This document shows, one piece after another, positions 12,400-24,045 of a DNA stretch of 64,000 nucleotides. The DNA comes from Gnetum montanum. Its lineage: Eukaryota > Streptophyta > Gnetopsida > Gnetales > Gnetaceae. The notes beneath the pieces were generated by a model. It ran no database searches. It saw only the letters and a program-made list of their open reading frames with translations, and was not told the origin of the DNA. Positions within the stretch are counted from its first letter, which is position 1, and every line of letters begins with the position of its first letter. Both the position numbers and the translations under genes were made by a program. The DNA lies in NCBI GenBank assembly GCA_015680685.1, contig MNCI01035354.1, forward strand, positions 299,397 through 363,396. The letters run 5' to 3'.

Positions 12400-13540
12400 A
12401 GAGTTAGAAATTTTTCAAGGAAGTTGCCCTAAAAGTTTAATGTTGGACCTGGTTTTGAGGAATGTTTGATAAAATGATGGCAAAGGAAAGAATAGATTTT
12501 GCAATGAAGTACTCGGAGGGTATAAGATGATGTGGTGGTGTGCAATAAGTACAAATTACAAAAATCACGCAAGTGGGTCCTCCGCAAAGTAGGTTCCAAC
12601 CTATAATGCCCTTGCGTAACCACACCTTAAAATGTCTGTAGGCACTAGAAGGGTTAAATGTAATCNNNNNNNNNNNNNNNNNNNNNNNNNNNNNNNNNNN
12701 NNNNNNNNNNNNNNNNNNNNNNNNNNNNGGTAACTAACTCAGGGCACAATGAATCCTACATGTAAAGCATGATTAAGGTGTCATTAACCCGTTGTTCCAA
12801 GATCAGGACCAAGTACATCCTCTGATCAGTGACATCGCATCGTTTCATCCAATGATGGACAACCATAAGAGCACCATGACAGCAAGGCATACGATCACTT
12901 AGCATTTTGTGCAAGGGAGGAGTGACTTGGAACTTCTTGGTAGCATAATTTTTGTTTGGCCGCTTTGGCACACTTTCTTCTCCCTCTCTTCTCTTTGTTT
13001 GTTTGTTTTCTTTGGGTGCCTTTAATACTCTTACTCCCATTTTTCGTTAGATCTACAAGGATCTTAGTACAACCAAGTTGCATGATAGCACCTACAGATG
13101 TCACCAAAATGAATCCACAAGTTTCCTTGATGTCACACCCTGGTCATTCCCTCTTAGTCCATCATTCTTCACTTGAGGCATAACAAGCTTAAAATTAATT
13201 TTAAGTTTCAGGAACTGTCAAGAATATCACTATACCCTCGAACAAAACCTCTTATTTGTAGAATGGATGAGTGGATGTAATGGGCTCATTGTCCAAATAA
13301 TTGATCACTTGAGACTCGATAACATAGAACAAACCTCAACCAATGAGCCACATGAGTGTTTTATTCATAGATGAGATTACTTATAAAAGCATAAAAAGAT
13401 AAAAAGACAAAACGAGAAAATAAGAAATTGAAAATTGAAAAACTGGAAAACAAAAAGTTGTAAAATTAAAGAAAATAAAAAGTGGTTATTAATCCTTCTT
13501 GTTACTAGAATGGGGGATATCCCCCATAACTAAACGGTTG
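12400..13540 (-). other. Spacer of element B with a 63-base assembly gap
   Basis: This non-coding stretch is shared with A (4175-6240) and F (62526-63960). The block around GTGGGTCCTCCGCAAAGTAGG is at 12571. Bases 12666-12728 are N. An A-rich tract (13390-13490) and the G-rich motif (13511-13535) follow. Confidence 0.55.
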
Positions 13541-15486
13541 AGGATGGCAAGGATTAATAAATGGAATATGAAGATCCTTGCATGTTGGAAATATTGGAAC
13601 TCGATCATACGTACCCCATCGGGGTTCACACACTTGATTATAGTAAGCATAGTGGGGAAATTTATAAGATGTGGTTCCCAGATAACGAGTTGACCCACTA
13701 TGATGTTTGTGACTAGAAGATGGTATGCAAGGATTGGTTTGTCGCTCTCCATTCTTATGTTCATTGGGCCATATGATTGTTGGAGTGTTAATTCGTGGCC
13801 CTGATGAAGTAACATGAGGCGTTGGGTTCGAAGATAAGGGTGCACCACAGTGTGGGACTTGTGTTGAGTTGGAGGATCTAGTAACCTCGGAATTATGTTT
13901 TCCTTTCTTACGATCATGTTTAAAGAAGGGACACTTTCGATGTTGAGGAGGCCTCTCATTGTTGTTAGTAGTAGTAGCACAAGTAATGTTTGTGGGTTGT
14001 TGCTATGGTGTAGACACCTTAGGAATAGTGGGTGGCGATGTATAAAGAGGAAAAGGGTGAGAATGTTGAAAGTTAGAAGAAGTGTAGGATGCACAAGGTG
14101 GTGGTTGTGTTGGAGGCATGGGTTGATAGTATGGAGGAAAATGGTACTATGGTGAGATAGAGTACGTTGGCCCAGTTAGAGAAATAGGATGTTAAACAAG
14201 ATAAGTGTTTGGGTTCGGATAATACGAAGGGTGTCTCCAGTTTAGTGGTGGTCTTCCCCATGACTGGGATTGTTGCCACTGTGATCGAACACAGTATCTC
14301 TGTACGAACTCTGGATGTAACATATTTCCCCAATGCTCATGTAAATGTAACAATATTGGGCATTGGCCCTTGGGGTGATCGTACAGGAATATGTCACATT
14401 CATATGTATGATTGGCAGTTGAGCCCTTATTTTCCTTATTCCTTCTTTCCGATTGTCTAATGTTTTTTCCTGCTTCCTGGGTTATCAAAACTCTATCTCC
14501 AATAATGTTGATAAATTCTCCACACTTTTGATACGTCCATTTCAACATCTTATTGATCTTTGTCTTGACTTCTTCTAATATTTGTTGTATTGGAAAAGAT
14601 GATGTTTCCACCTTGAGATTGGTTGATTTCTCCTTTTTATGATTATGGACCTTTGTTAAGTTGAGATTTTGGTCTCGTTGATGTTTTTCAACACTCTCCC
14701 ATCTAGCCATATCTCCTTCTTCTTTTGCTACCCACTTAATAAGCTCTTAGACTTGATGGGTTCATAGTTTATATAGTTGACCTTGGGCATACATCCCTAG
14801 GGTTTCTCTTGTTGCATCACGAAACCCATCAATGATATGATACATTAGCCTTTCCTCGAAAAACCCATGGCCTGGACAGTTGTTTAACAGTGCATAATAT
14901 CTTTCTAAGGCCATGTCCAAGGGTTCATGTTGTGCTTGTTTCCACCCTTGGATTTGTTTTCTTAAGGCTGACACTCTTGCGTAGGTTTGATATTTTTCGT
15001 TAAATACTTCTACCATTGTTGACCAACATCATATTGAATTTGGTTTTAACGATCTATACCATACTTTTGCTTGGCCAATGAGTTTCATGGGAAAGAGCTT
15101 AAGTTTTTTCCACCCATTGTCAATATTATTCCATGTGCAGGCATTGTAGAAGGCTTGTAAATGTTGATGTGGATCTAGGTCATAGCCTCCTGAAAATTTA
15201 GAAAAGTTGTTTAAATCGAGCCTAGGTAGATGGCTCTCTTTACGATGCCTACGTGAGATTCAAACAGCCTCTTGTATTTGCGTTAAGCTTGTAGTGGCTA
15301 GTAGGGGTTCATCGTCATTGGGTAAGTTATGTTTTCATGCGTTGGGATGATGTTGCTTTCATTCATGTTTATAGAAACCCCCACCTCGGGTTGCATACTC
15401 CAATCTTCATTATCATATAGTTCATTGGTTCTCCAATGAACTTCCTCACTAAGTGTGGCATTATCGTACTCTTGTAGGAGAGGCAT
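13500..15486 (-). pseudogene. gag of element B
   Basis: The frame starts near 15486 (MPLLQEY). A clear retrotransposon Gag domain lies at 14762-15016 (YQTYARVSALRKQIQGWKQ, then YYALLNNCPGHGFFEERL), closely matching D's gag (20870-21130). Further on are IGDRV at 14500 and YDHPKGQCPILLHLHEHWG near 14370, then a Pro/Ser/Asn-rich tail to about 13500. Gag forms the particle that packages the RNA. Two or more frameshifts are present, for instance between 15486 and 15016. No zinc knuckle is seen. Confidence 0.75.
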
Positions 15487-15607
15487 TGTTGTGAAACTGT
15501 GTGTGAATTGATATGTGAATTTTAATAATTATTTCTTTCTAAAAGATATATTGTTAAGTCCTTTACAACAACCTTGTATGATATAACTAATCTAAATAAC
15601 TAGCACC

Positions 15608-15626
15608 GTCCCTGGAAACAACACCA
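15608..15626 (-). promoter_or_regulatory. Primer-binding site of element B
   Basis: The minus strand reads TGGTGTTGTTTCCAGGGAC one base inside the 5' LTR. This is a degraded form of the tRNA-Asp-complementary site TGGCGCCGTTGCCGGGGA used by Athila elements. Confidence 0.6.
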
Positions 15627-15627
15627 A

Positions 15628-16265
15628 TGATGAACGGCTAGGTACCCCTACGCCCAACCATTCAAATACAAGCGTTCATGCACGATTCGGTAGAACTCCG
15701 TGGATAGGCTAGTTATGGTATCTAGATAGTTACACGTTGATTGCAGTTCACTGTCTTCCCACCTAGACTAGTATTGCTTTGTCATGTATGGTTTAGTCCA
15801 GAGAAAGACGTATGATGTGATCCTAAACTAATGCTACTCCTAGAGACAATGGAAGATAATATTGATTAAACTAATGAGCAATAGGAAATGAGTTTAAGCT
15901 AGCCTAAGTGNAAATGTTGCAATGATGAAGTAATCTCGATCTTTATTTCTAGTCATGTGCACATCCAAGTACGTCACACTCGAATAAAGGTGCCGTACAA
16001 TTACAAGCATCACACTGTAGGCATGCACTAGGGAAAATAATCTAACTCCTACAGAAACAAAATGCAAGGGCTTCGCTACGACTACTCGAAGTAGCCTAAA
16101 TGAGGTGAAAGGCCCTCTTATATATAGGCCAAGATAGGTGGTTGCATAAACAAGGCCACATCGATGCATGAAGGCTACGTCGACGGGCCCGCGTCAACGC
16201 GGCCGCATATACGCAGCCCCATATACGTGACCTAGTCAACACATCGACTATATAGCGCTTCATCA
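15628..16265 (-). repeat. Element B 5' LTR, internally collapsed at a single N
   Basis: It is 638 bp against 889 bp for its partner. The single N at 15911 lies exactly where about 250 bp of the partner (about 11102-11355) are missing, so this is an assembly gap rather than an ambiguous base. Confidence 0.85.
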
Positions 16266-16270
16266 GAAGG
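16266..16270. repeat. Target-site duplication of element B (right)
   Basis: GAAGG, identical to 10815-10819. Confidence 0.9.
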
Positions 16271-17719
16271 TTTTTTACTCCCCTCACTATCATAGAATCA
16301 GACCTCTCTTTTTCTAATGGAAGGGACCTAGTTAGACTCCTCAGCACTTTCTTGTTTTCTCAACTCACCTTATTTTTTTGAAACCTGCTCAATTAGGCTT
16401 GGAATTTGATGGATTATTAGGTTTGATAGTCGTCCTTGGGTGTAGACCCCAAGAGTTCTCCACATTTTTGATTGGAGCCCATCTATGATATGGCAAAGCT
16501 ACTCTCATTGAGAATAACCATGGCTAGGACATCTATGCAAAAGGGAATAATACCTACCCATAGCTACATCTAAGGGTTCATGTGTTTCTTATTTCCAACC
16601 TTGGATTTTCTTTCTCAAATTGGACACTCTAGAGTACATCTAATATTTTTCATTGAACATCTCAAGCATCGTACTCCATCTACGAATTGATTCTAGCTCC
16701 AAGGAGTGGTACCAACTTTTAGCTTCTTTTATGAGTATCTTGGGGAAAAACTTAGTTTCTACCAGTCTTTTTCTATGTTTTGCAAGGTAAAGGCATTGTG
16801 AAAGGCCATTAGATGGATCTATGGATCTAAGTTATATCCCCCTTCAAATTTGGAGACATTGTTCATATCCAACTACTTGATTCTACTATCTTTCATATGC
16901 CTAGTTGGGATCCTTACTACCTTTGCGATGTTCAACATGCTTTGAGTCACCAGGAAGGGCTCATCATCATCATGATTTTGATGATACCTATGATTTCCCT
17001 TACTACCCCTTCAATCATGGTGGGGCCTATGATCATTATCCCTCCATTCACCTCCATCACGGTTTCATCCCTTGTAGTTTTGATCAAATTCAGAGGAGAA
17101 AGAAGAAGATGCAAATAAAGAGGACGAAGAGGGAGAAGGACTACCACCACCATGATGTCTACCACCTCCTCTTTACTTGTCATGGCCATGATCATCAGAT
17201 TTTCTATCAACATGATGCTTGGTTGAGCACCTACCTTAACTCTCACTTTTTCTTAAACCTAGATTGTTGATAATGGACTGCAGATTTGGGTTCACGCCCC
17301 CATCACTAATGTCAAGGGATGAAGAATCTTCATGTTGAGAACCCCTAGAGGGAGGGTCCTCATTGTCATTTAATAGGAACAAGGGGTTAGTGAACCATTT
17401 CACCTTTGTAGCTTCATAATGCTTTTCCTAATGCCCGATCTCATTTGCATTGTGTTTCTATGGGACAATAGTCCCGATAGTCATGGTCTTGCATAGCATA
17501 TTCGTCATGGAGGTCCTCGATGCATGACCTCTTAAGAGTTTGAAGCAACATCCCAAGAATAGATTGGTTAGGAGGTAACACAATTTTGCCCTCCATATCT
17601 CTCCACCGTAGCTTCTCATCCTACTACACGATGAAGGTGAAATTAGGATGAGTGTACACCACTTTGAATTCTTAGGGCACTAGCAGTTTTGAATCATCAT
17701 GCCTGGGAGAAAAAGACAT
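16271..17719 (-). pseudogene. gag of element A, N-terminal part
   Basis: ATG at 17719 starts a product beginning MSFSPRHDDSK. It is followed by VVYTHPNFTFIV, which parallels D's gag (VTYTHPDEYISNFTFIL). The Gag domain lies at about 16440-16870: FEGGYNLDP, AFHNAFTLQNIEKDW, YSRVSNL. Several Gln codons of D's gag are TAG here. The Asp/His/Arg-rich linker at 16900-17250 gives long open frames in the wrong phases and strand. The frame resumes on the other side of element B at 10814. Confidence 0.75.
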
Positions 17720-17860
17720 TTTGAATTAGACAAAAAAATAGTGTGCTTTAATTATAATTATAATTACTATTTTTTTGAATGATTGTGAGCTTAGGATTCA
17801 TTCCAATGATTTTTAAATAATATTCACTAACTTCCTAGATAGTGCACATATCAAACTACA

Positions 17861-17880
17861 AGTCCCTAGCAATGACACCA
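17861..17880 (-). promoter_or_regulatory. Primer-binding site of element A
   Basis: The minus strand reads TGGTGTCATTGCTAGGGAC, one base inside the 5' LTR. It is a decayed tRNA-Asp-type site. Confidence 0.65.
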
Positions 17881-17881
17881 A

Positions 17882-18759
17882 TGATGAGTGACAAGTAGAC
17901 CCTATGCTCAACCATACAAATCACTAAGCGTTCATGCAAAATCCGATTGAATTTTGTGGACTTATAACCTACTAAGCACATTGGTCTCTAGGAAGTGAAA
18001 CTAACTATTACAATCATTGTCTTCCCAATTACACTTGTGAGATGCAAAGGTATGGTTAAGTGCAACTTAGGCACATGATTTTTATCATTTTTCTGTTTTT
18101 TGTTTTAGTTACCTAAGGATAAATAATAATGAATAAAAATAAAATAATTAAATTGCTAATTTAATCTAATCAACTACACCTAACTAATCCTACCATATGC
18201 ATCTGTTCCCACTTGTCGTACACAACCTAAACACATTTGACGCTACTAGGTTATCAAACGTTAAGCGTTACTAAGATTACCAAGTGCTAAACGTATGCTC
18301 AAAGTGGTCATACTTATGTGTTCAATTAATTTCTATTTAATCTAGCTTAATTACTTAAAGAATTAAAGTAAACTGCATAAAACATTAAATGCATAAATGA
18401 ATAATTAATCTATTTCAATGTGCTGCATGATTTATTATAAAGTTTATCTTTATTACTGCACACACTGTTGTGCTTAGGTATAATAGTGCTCGAATAAAGA
18501 TCCATACACTCTTCGACTCCTACAATGGGCACTTTAGAAAAATATTCTAACTTTCAAATGACAAACCTGCAAGAGATCTGCTATAACTATGACAAAAGAT
18601 GTCATAAACATGATAGGTGAGCATGTATTTAGGGGCTCAAATAGACACTATGTTGACGAGGCCATGTCAATGCATCAAATCCCACGTCGATGCTGCTACA
18701 TCGATGGGGTCACATTAATGGGCCCTTGTTGATGGAACCCAAGAAAATGCCACTCATCA
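17882..18759 (-). repeat. Element A 5' LTR
   Basis: It is 878 bp with ends TGATGAGT and ACTCATCA on the plus strand. The outer 284 bp match 793-1058. The interior is AT-rich (17990-18460) and non-coding. Confidence 0.85.
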
Positions 18760-18764
18760 ACATC
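18760..18764. repeat. Target-site duplication of element D (left), also adjacent to A
   Basis: ACATC lies between the outer end of A's LTR and the start of D's LTR; it recurs at 25504-25508 after D. Confidence 0.9.
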
Positions 18765-19556
18765 TGATGGGATGCGATATCACATGGGCTGTGATATTGT
18801 GTACGCGATATTGTGGTGCGTCGCCAAGTTTATAAATAAGAGGTAGCTCTCCCTTGTTTTCACATCTAGGCCTAGACTGTATCGAAACTCTGGCAGTTTG
18901 ATCCCTCTAAAGATAGAATATTTTCCATGTGCCTGCAGTAGGAACTCCAAAGTGAACGGATCTTTATTCGAGCAAATATTGTACCTAAACACATGTTTGT
19001 GTACGGAAATAAAGATGAACTTTTGGATAAACCTTACAATGCATGGAATAGGCTAATTGGGACTTTATTTATTAATATTTACTATTTTCCATTTAAATGT
19101 TTTATTAGTTATTAAATCTTTCTCAACCCTTCTCTCCTAGTTAAGTGCCTCAATACGACTGCTTCGAGCATGTGCGTTACGCTTGGTGATCCCAGCAACG
19201 ATTAGCGTTTGGTAACCAAGGCTGCATTGGTTCAAGGTGTGAACGGTAAGTGGGAATGGATGCTGACACTAGGTTAATTTAGGCTTAGTTAGTTAGTTAG
19301 AGTTAGTTAGTTAATCTCTTCAACCCTTCACCTCACTAGCATAAGAGATAAAACAGAAAAGACATAAAAATCATATACCTCAGACTTACTTAACCATACA
19401 CCATGAAAACTACAAGTAAGTTTGGGAAGACAACGAATAATTAACCTTAAGTGTTCCATGAGGCATGTAGGCACTTAGTCTACAGAGTTCAACCGGATTG
19501 TGCATGTTATGCTCATATTCGTATGGTTGAGTGTAGAGGTACCTCGCCACTCATCA
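18765..19556 (+). repeat. Element D 5' LTR
   Basis: It is 792 bp. TATAAATA lies at 18831-18838, about 65 bp from the start, and AATAAAG occurs near 19006. It is 37 bp shorter than the 3' LTR, the difference lying in the first 80 bp, where the 3' copy has extra GCGATATCGC-like units. A short GTTAGTTAGTTAGAGTTAGTTAGTTA run is at about 19288. Confidence 0.92.
18831..18838 (+). promoter_or_regulatory. TATA box of element D 5' LTR
   Basis: TATAAATA, also conserved in the 3' LTR at 24778-24785, is followed by AGAGG and a pyrimidine-rich stretch. It would drive transcription of the element RNA. Confidence 0.7.
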
Positions 19557-19557
19557 T

Positions 19558-19576
19558 TGGCACCGTTGCCGGGGAC
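19558..19576 (+). promoter_or_regulatory. Primer-binding site of element D
   Basis: TGGCACCGTTGCCGGGGAC differs by one base from the tRNA-Asp-complementary site typical of Athila elements. It starts one base after the LTR end. Confidence 0.85.
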
Positions 19577-19699
19577 TAAGTGTTTGTGCGCTAAGTAGAA
19601 CATAGGAAATTACTCACATCATTGGAAGCCTAAATGAACCTTAGGGTTAATTAAATGGAAAATTTATATAACGGTTAAATAGCACACCGATAAGACATA

Positions 19700-21650
19700 A
19701 TGTCTTCTTCTTCTTCTCACAAGCGTGTTACACCACCTAGGGATAATACGAGAAATAGTCGACAATCAAAAACACATAACCTAAATCCACCAGTTCCTCA
19801 ACAATATAGGGTGACATATACTCATCCCGATGAGTACATATCCAATTTTACTTTTATCCTCCATCAAGATGAATAGATGCGCTGGAGAGACTTGCAAGGT
19901 AACATAGTATTATCTCCAGATCATGCAATCCCCAACATGCTCCTCCGTGCTTTGGCACAGATTGGCATGACTCAGCTTTATGTTGAATATGTTATAGGTG
20001 ATTTTCACACAAGGGATTACTATCCTACAACCACACAACATATGAGGGATTACACTGTTGAAGGGCAAAGAGGTTCCGCACGTCCTAAGCGAAGCTAGAG
20101 ATGGTGAAACACTTATAATGGGTTCTCTATCAAAAGATGTTCCCCCTCCTACTAAAAGTGAGGAAATGGGGTATCAGAACCTACACTCCACAATACACAA
20201 CCCTAGTTTTGATCCCCGTGAACACCAGCTGTTCACTGAGGGAACAACAACACATGACAAGGATAGGCACTCAGATCATCATCACGATCAGGGCTGAAGC
20301 CATCGAAGATAAGGCAAGAAACATCGTCATGGCAATGGTTCTCCTTCTTCTTCACCTTCATCACATCATTCACCCTCTCCTTCCACATCAGGGTGTAGTC
20401 ATAGAGAGCATAATGGAGAGGATAAGAGTAAGAGAAATGAGAGACCTTGATGAGAGAGTCAAGAGAGAGGATGAGGGCAATCAAGAGAATCATGGCATGA
20501 ACGAAGGGAAAGTAGGGAACAACGTAGACATCATAGACATCATGAAAGAGATGATCATGATGAACCCCTACTTGCCACCTAAAGCATGCTAGATATAACA
20601 GAGGCTGTGAGAATCCCAACAAGGCATCAAAACGATAGTCGGATCAAGCGCTTAGACATGAACAATATCCTACGATTTGAAGGGGGATACAACACGGATC
20701 CGCAAAATTATTTACAGGCATTCCACGATGCCTATGCCTTGCAAAACATAGAAAACGAGTGGCAAAAACTAAAGTTGTTTCCCAGGAAACTCATCAAGGA
20801 GAAAGAGAGTTGGTATCGATCCTTAGAACCAGAAACCATTAGGAGGTGGAGTACAATGTTAGAACTCTTCAACTATAAGTATCAGACGTACTCTAGAGTG
20901 TCTAATTTGCGTAAGCAAATACAATGATGGAAGTAAGGTATTCATGAACCCTTGGATGCTACCATGGGCCACTACTACGCATTGTTACATCGTTGCTCGG
21001 GCCATGGATACGCACAGTGGGATCAACTTTGCCATCTTGTAGATGGGCTAAGGTATGAAACTAGGAGAACCCTTGGGACTTATGCCCAAGGGAGACTATT
21101 AGAACTTAGATCCCATGAAATTCATCACTTGTTGGAACAAGTAGCCAAAGAAGAAGGGGAGCTATGAAAAAGGAAAAGTACGAAAGAATATAACTATGAT
21201 CCCTCTCTTCGAAAGAAGGAAGTGAGATTTTGTGATGAAGAGGATGAGTCATCACTCAAAGAGTTGGTGAACAGAAAAACCTTGCCACTTCAGAAGCTAA
21301 CAACGGAAGTATCGACTAAGGTAGATGAAGTATGGAGCTCCTTAGACAGTAAAATTGAAATTTTCCTGAAAATCATAGAGGAGTCTAAGGAGGAACAAAG
21401 TAGTGACAAGGACAAGAAAACGCGAAGACATTCAGGCCCTACACGTGACAAGGGTAAGGGGAAAATAACTATCTTCGATGAGGTTGTGGACTCAGACACA
21501 GATGATGACAGTGGATGTGAGATCTACCAATATGACCATCCTAAGGGATGTTTTCCAATCATCTCACATCTACAAGAGTCTGGGGTGTATGCACTCAACG
21601 CGAGGCTCAATAGACAGTAGACACCCTATAGGTTACCTTACCCTCAAGGT
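19700..21650 (+). pseudogene. gag of element D
   Basis: ATG at 19700 (MSSSSSHKR) starts the N-terminal part, which ends at a stop near 20098 in another phase from the rest, so one frameshift lies at about 20058-20098. From 20058 on the phase is constant. The Gag domain spans 20586-21167: RFEGGYNTDPQNYLQAFHDA, then KYQTYSRVSNLRKQIQ, then YYALLHRCSGHGYA. An acidic/basic linker (SSDKDKKTRRHSG) and the conserved YDHPKGCFPI block follow at 21530. A Pro/Gln/Tyr-rich tail leads into protease. A TGA at about 20925 splits the domain. Confidence 0.85.
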
Positions 21651-22279
21651 AACCCAAGATAGTTCCACCAAACATTGACGTACTATCCAAGTGGAACTCC
21701 ACCACAACCCATTAGACAACATCAGCAGTGGCAACACCCACAGTCATGGGGGATGCCATCGTCGAAACAATACTACCCTTACTGGTAGCCCGATCCTTAT
21801 GGATATTACATGTAGCAGCCGATCCTTATGGGTTACGCAACTCCACAACATCACTACCCAATTCGGGAATATTATTAGACTTCCCCTTCTAGTAGGGATG
21901 CTCCACATGGATACCATCCTCCAAATCCATCCGCACCTCTCACGCCGGTAGCTCCACCACCAATTGCTCCAACAATGCCAAGGGTATTTCCCACTCAACC
22001 GCAACAACTCAATGTCACGAGGGCTTCCAATCCTCAATTCTTAGTTGGTCCTAACAATTTTACTCCAAAATGATCTTTCTTTAGAACCAACAATCCAACT
22101 AAGCCCTCACCCTCACAAGCAGTTGAACATCTAAACACTACCGTACCAAATAAGGTTTCGGGAACCCCTTCAAACAAAAAATCGTGCCCAATGCACACGG
22201 TTATGCTAATGCATACTATAATCGACTGGATTAAGGTAGGCCACCTTTCCAAGAAATGATCCGATCCTGGGAGCCCCAT

Positions 22280-22685
22280 AATTTATCTTTAGGTTGCTAG
22301 GAATGAACCTCATAAGGTTCTTCTTGACTCAGGCTCTAGAGTCAACTTAATCTCACAAGAATTGCATAAAACCTGGAACCTACCTCCACTCAAGAAGAGC
22401 AATATTCACTTAGAGCTGGTTGACCAGTCCATCATTGTTTCTTTTGGACAGGTTGAGGACATTTTTACCACCATGGGTGGTTGGTCATATCCAGCTGATT
22501 TCCTAGTAATTCAAATAAACAATGACAAAGGGGATTTCCCAATAATAATGGGAAGGGCATGGCTATGTACAATTGATGCACGCCTAAGAATCTGCAATCT
22601 TTCCCTAGAAATATCCAAGAAAAATACTTTTGGGAAGATTGAGAGGAAGAGAGTTCCATGCATTGCATATGATGACATAGGGTGA
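22280..22685 (+). pseudogene. Aspartic protease of element D
   Basis: The retropepsin motif LLDSGSRVNLI has its catalytic Asp at 22326. NLPPLKKSNIHLELVDQ, GWSYPADFLVIQ and the FPIIMGRAWL block follow. The protease domain itself looks intact, but upstream and downstream stops cut it off from gag and RT. It is in the same phase as both neighbours. Confidence 0.85.
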
Positions 22686-23099
22686 CATTGCGTGAAGAAA
22701 TCATGGGTGATGTGAAGTTTAACATTTCTTGCATGAAATCAATGTGCACAAGATATTGACATACAAAAGTGCCTATATGCAGCAGCCACACAACAAGAAG
22801 ACACCCAGTGGCTAATGGCTGATCTAGGAAGCAACTCAATGACATGCATGGAACTAATTGAGGGGATAACTAGTGCTTACATTGAAAGCACCGACGTACT
22901 AAAGCAAGTCCATTGCCAACTTCCAGCCCTTAGCTCCAAAAACATTAATTAGGGGAAGTTGGAGATTCCTAAGGAATTTAGACAAGAGCCCATAGACCTA
23001 AAACCATTGCCCACTGGTTTGGAATACATGACCCTTGAAAACAGAAAACTGATAATTGTCAACGCAAAACTTATCCCCAAGAAAAAAGAAAGCCTATTA

Positions 23100-24045
23100 A
23101 AGGTCATCAATAAATGGTCAAAAGCCTTTACCTAGTCATACCCCGAGATAACTGGAATAAACCCTAGGATATGCTAACATAGGATTTACACGGACTCCTC
23201 CATGAAGCCTCAGAAACAACCACAGAGACGATTGAACCCGAAATTGAAACAAGTAGTGAAAGAAGAGATAGAACAGCTCCTCAAGGCCAAGTTCATATAT
23301 CCCATTGCTGATAGTGAATGGGTTAGTCCTCTAGTAATCATGCCTAAGAAAAAAGGTAAATGGAGGGTATGTATAGATTTTAGGCTACTGAACATGGAAA
23401 CATTCAAAGATCATTTTCCATTGCCATTCGTTGAGCAAGTCCTCGACACTATAGCGGGGCATTGCTATTATAGTTTTCTGGATGGGTATAGTGGATATAA
23501 TCAAATATGAATAGCACTAGAAGATCAAGCCAAAACGATGTTCACCAGTCCCTGGGGAATGTTCACATATAAGCAAATGCCATTTGGCTTGTGTAATGTC
23601 CCCGCCACATTCCAACGTTTAGTCCTAAGCATTTTTCAACAACAAATAGGAAATGGAGTGGAAGTCTTTATGAACGACTTCTCCACTTATGGGACAAGCT
23701 TTGATCAAGCCCTAGACTGGTTAGAGCAGGTCCTGAAATGATGCGTTGAAACCAATCTAAAGCTCAACTCGTAGAAAAGCCATTTGATGGTTCAAGAGGG
23801 CATAGTACTGGGGCATAAGATCTTGCAATCAGGAATAGAGGTGGACCCGAAAAAAGTAAAGGTTATCCAAGGAATCACTCGACAACCAGAAACAGTCAAA
23901 GATATTCGGTCATTCCTTGAACACACTGGATACTACAGAAGATTTATTGAGAACTTCTCCAAGATTGCCAAACCATTGGTAGAATTAACGAAAAAATATG
24001 CACCCTTCAAATGGACTAGGGAATGTGAATGAGCATTCCAAACTC
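23100..24045 (+). pseudogene. Reverse transcriptase of element D, inactivated
   Basis: The blocks run in order from 23202: NPKLKQVVKEEIEQLLKAKF, EWVSPLVIMPKKKGKWRVCI, FPLPFVEQVLD, YSFLDGYSGYNQI, then a TGA, then MPFGLCNVPATFQRLVLSIF. The active site reads VFMNDFSTYG (codons from 23664), where the first catalytic Asp is Asn (AAC at 23673). The thumb and connection segment (GYYRRFIENFSKIAKPL) follow. The phase is constant with gag and protease. Confidence 0.88.

Larger units (their letters stand above)
10820..16265 (-). mobile_element. Element B: gag-only, non-autonomous Athila-like element inserted in A's gag
   Basis: Both LTRs (10820-11708 and 15628-16265) begin with TG and end with CA and are flanked by GAAGG. 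On the minus strand the interior holds a primer site, gag, a non-coding spacer, a short downstream coding remnant and a polypurine tract. I find no protease, RT, RNase H or integrase motifs in the 3.9-kb interior, and the spacer follows gag directly. It would have needed enzymes from a relative such as A. It is younger than A, since it lies within A. Confidence 0.85.
793..18759 (-). mobile_element. Element A: Athila-like Ty3/gypsy LTR retrotransposon, decayed and nested
   Basis: Read on the minus strand, the order is: 5' LTR (17882-18759), primer-binding site, gag (split by element B), protease, RT, RNase H, integrase, spacer, a third long frame, polypurine tract, and a truncated 3' LTR (793-1058). 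The order gag-PR-RT-RH-IN defines Ty3/gypsy. The tRNA-Asp-type primer site and an extra frame after integrase are typical of the Athila group. Without B the element is about 12.5 kb. Every coding region carries stops, and integrase and RT have altered catalytic residues, so it is a fossil. Its left target duplication is lost; the right one would be ACATC at 18760-18764. Confidence 0.85.

Noticed and set aside
13489-14155. Long open frames on both strands of B
   Set aside because: The minus-strand phase giving a Pro/Ser/Asn-rich gag tail fits better; the longer frames have no resemblance to known proteins.
16897-17270. His-, Asp- and Tyr-rich open frames on the plus strand
   Set aside because: They are antisense to the charged linker of A's gag, which gives repetitive codons in several frames.
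20137-20622. Open frames of 129-151 codons on both strands
   Set aside because: They are alternative-phase readings of D's gag linker; the gag phase from 20058 is supported by homology on both sides.
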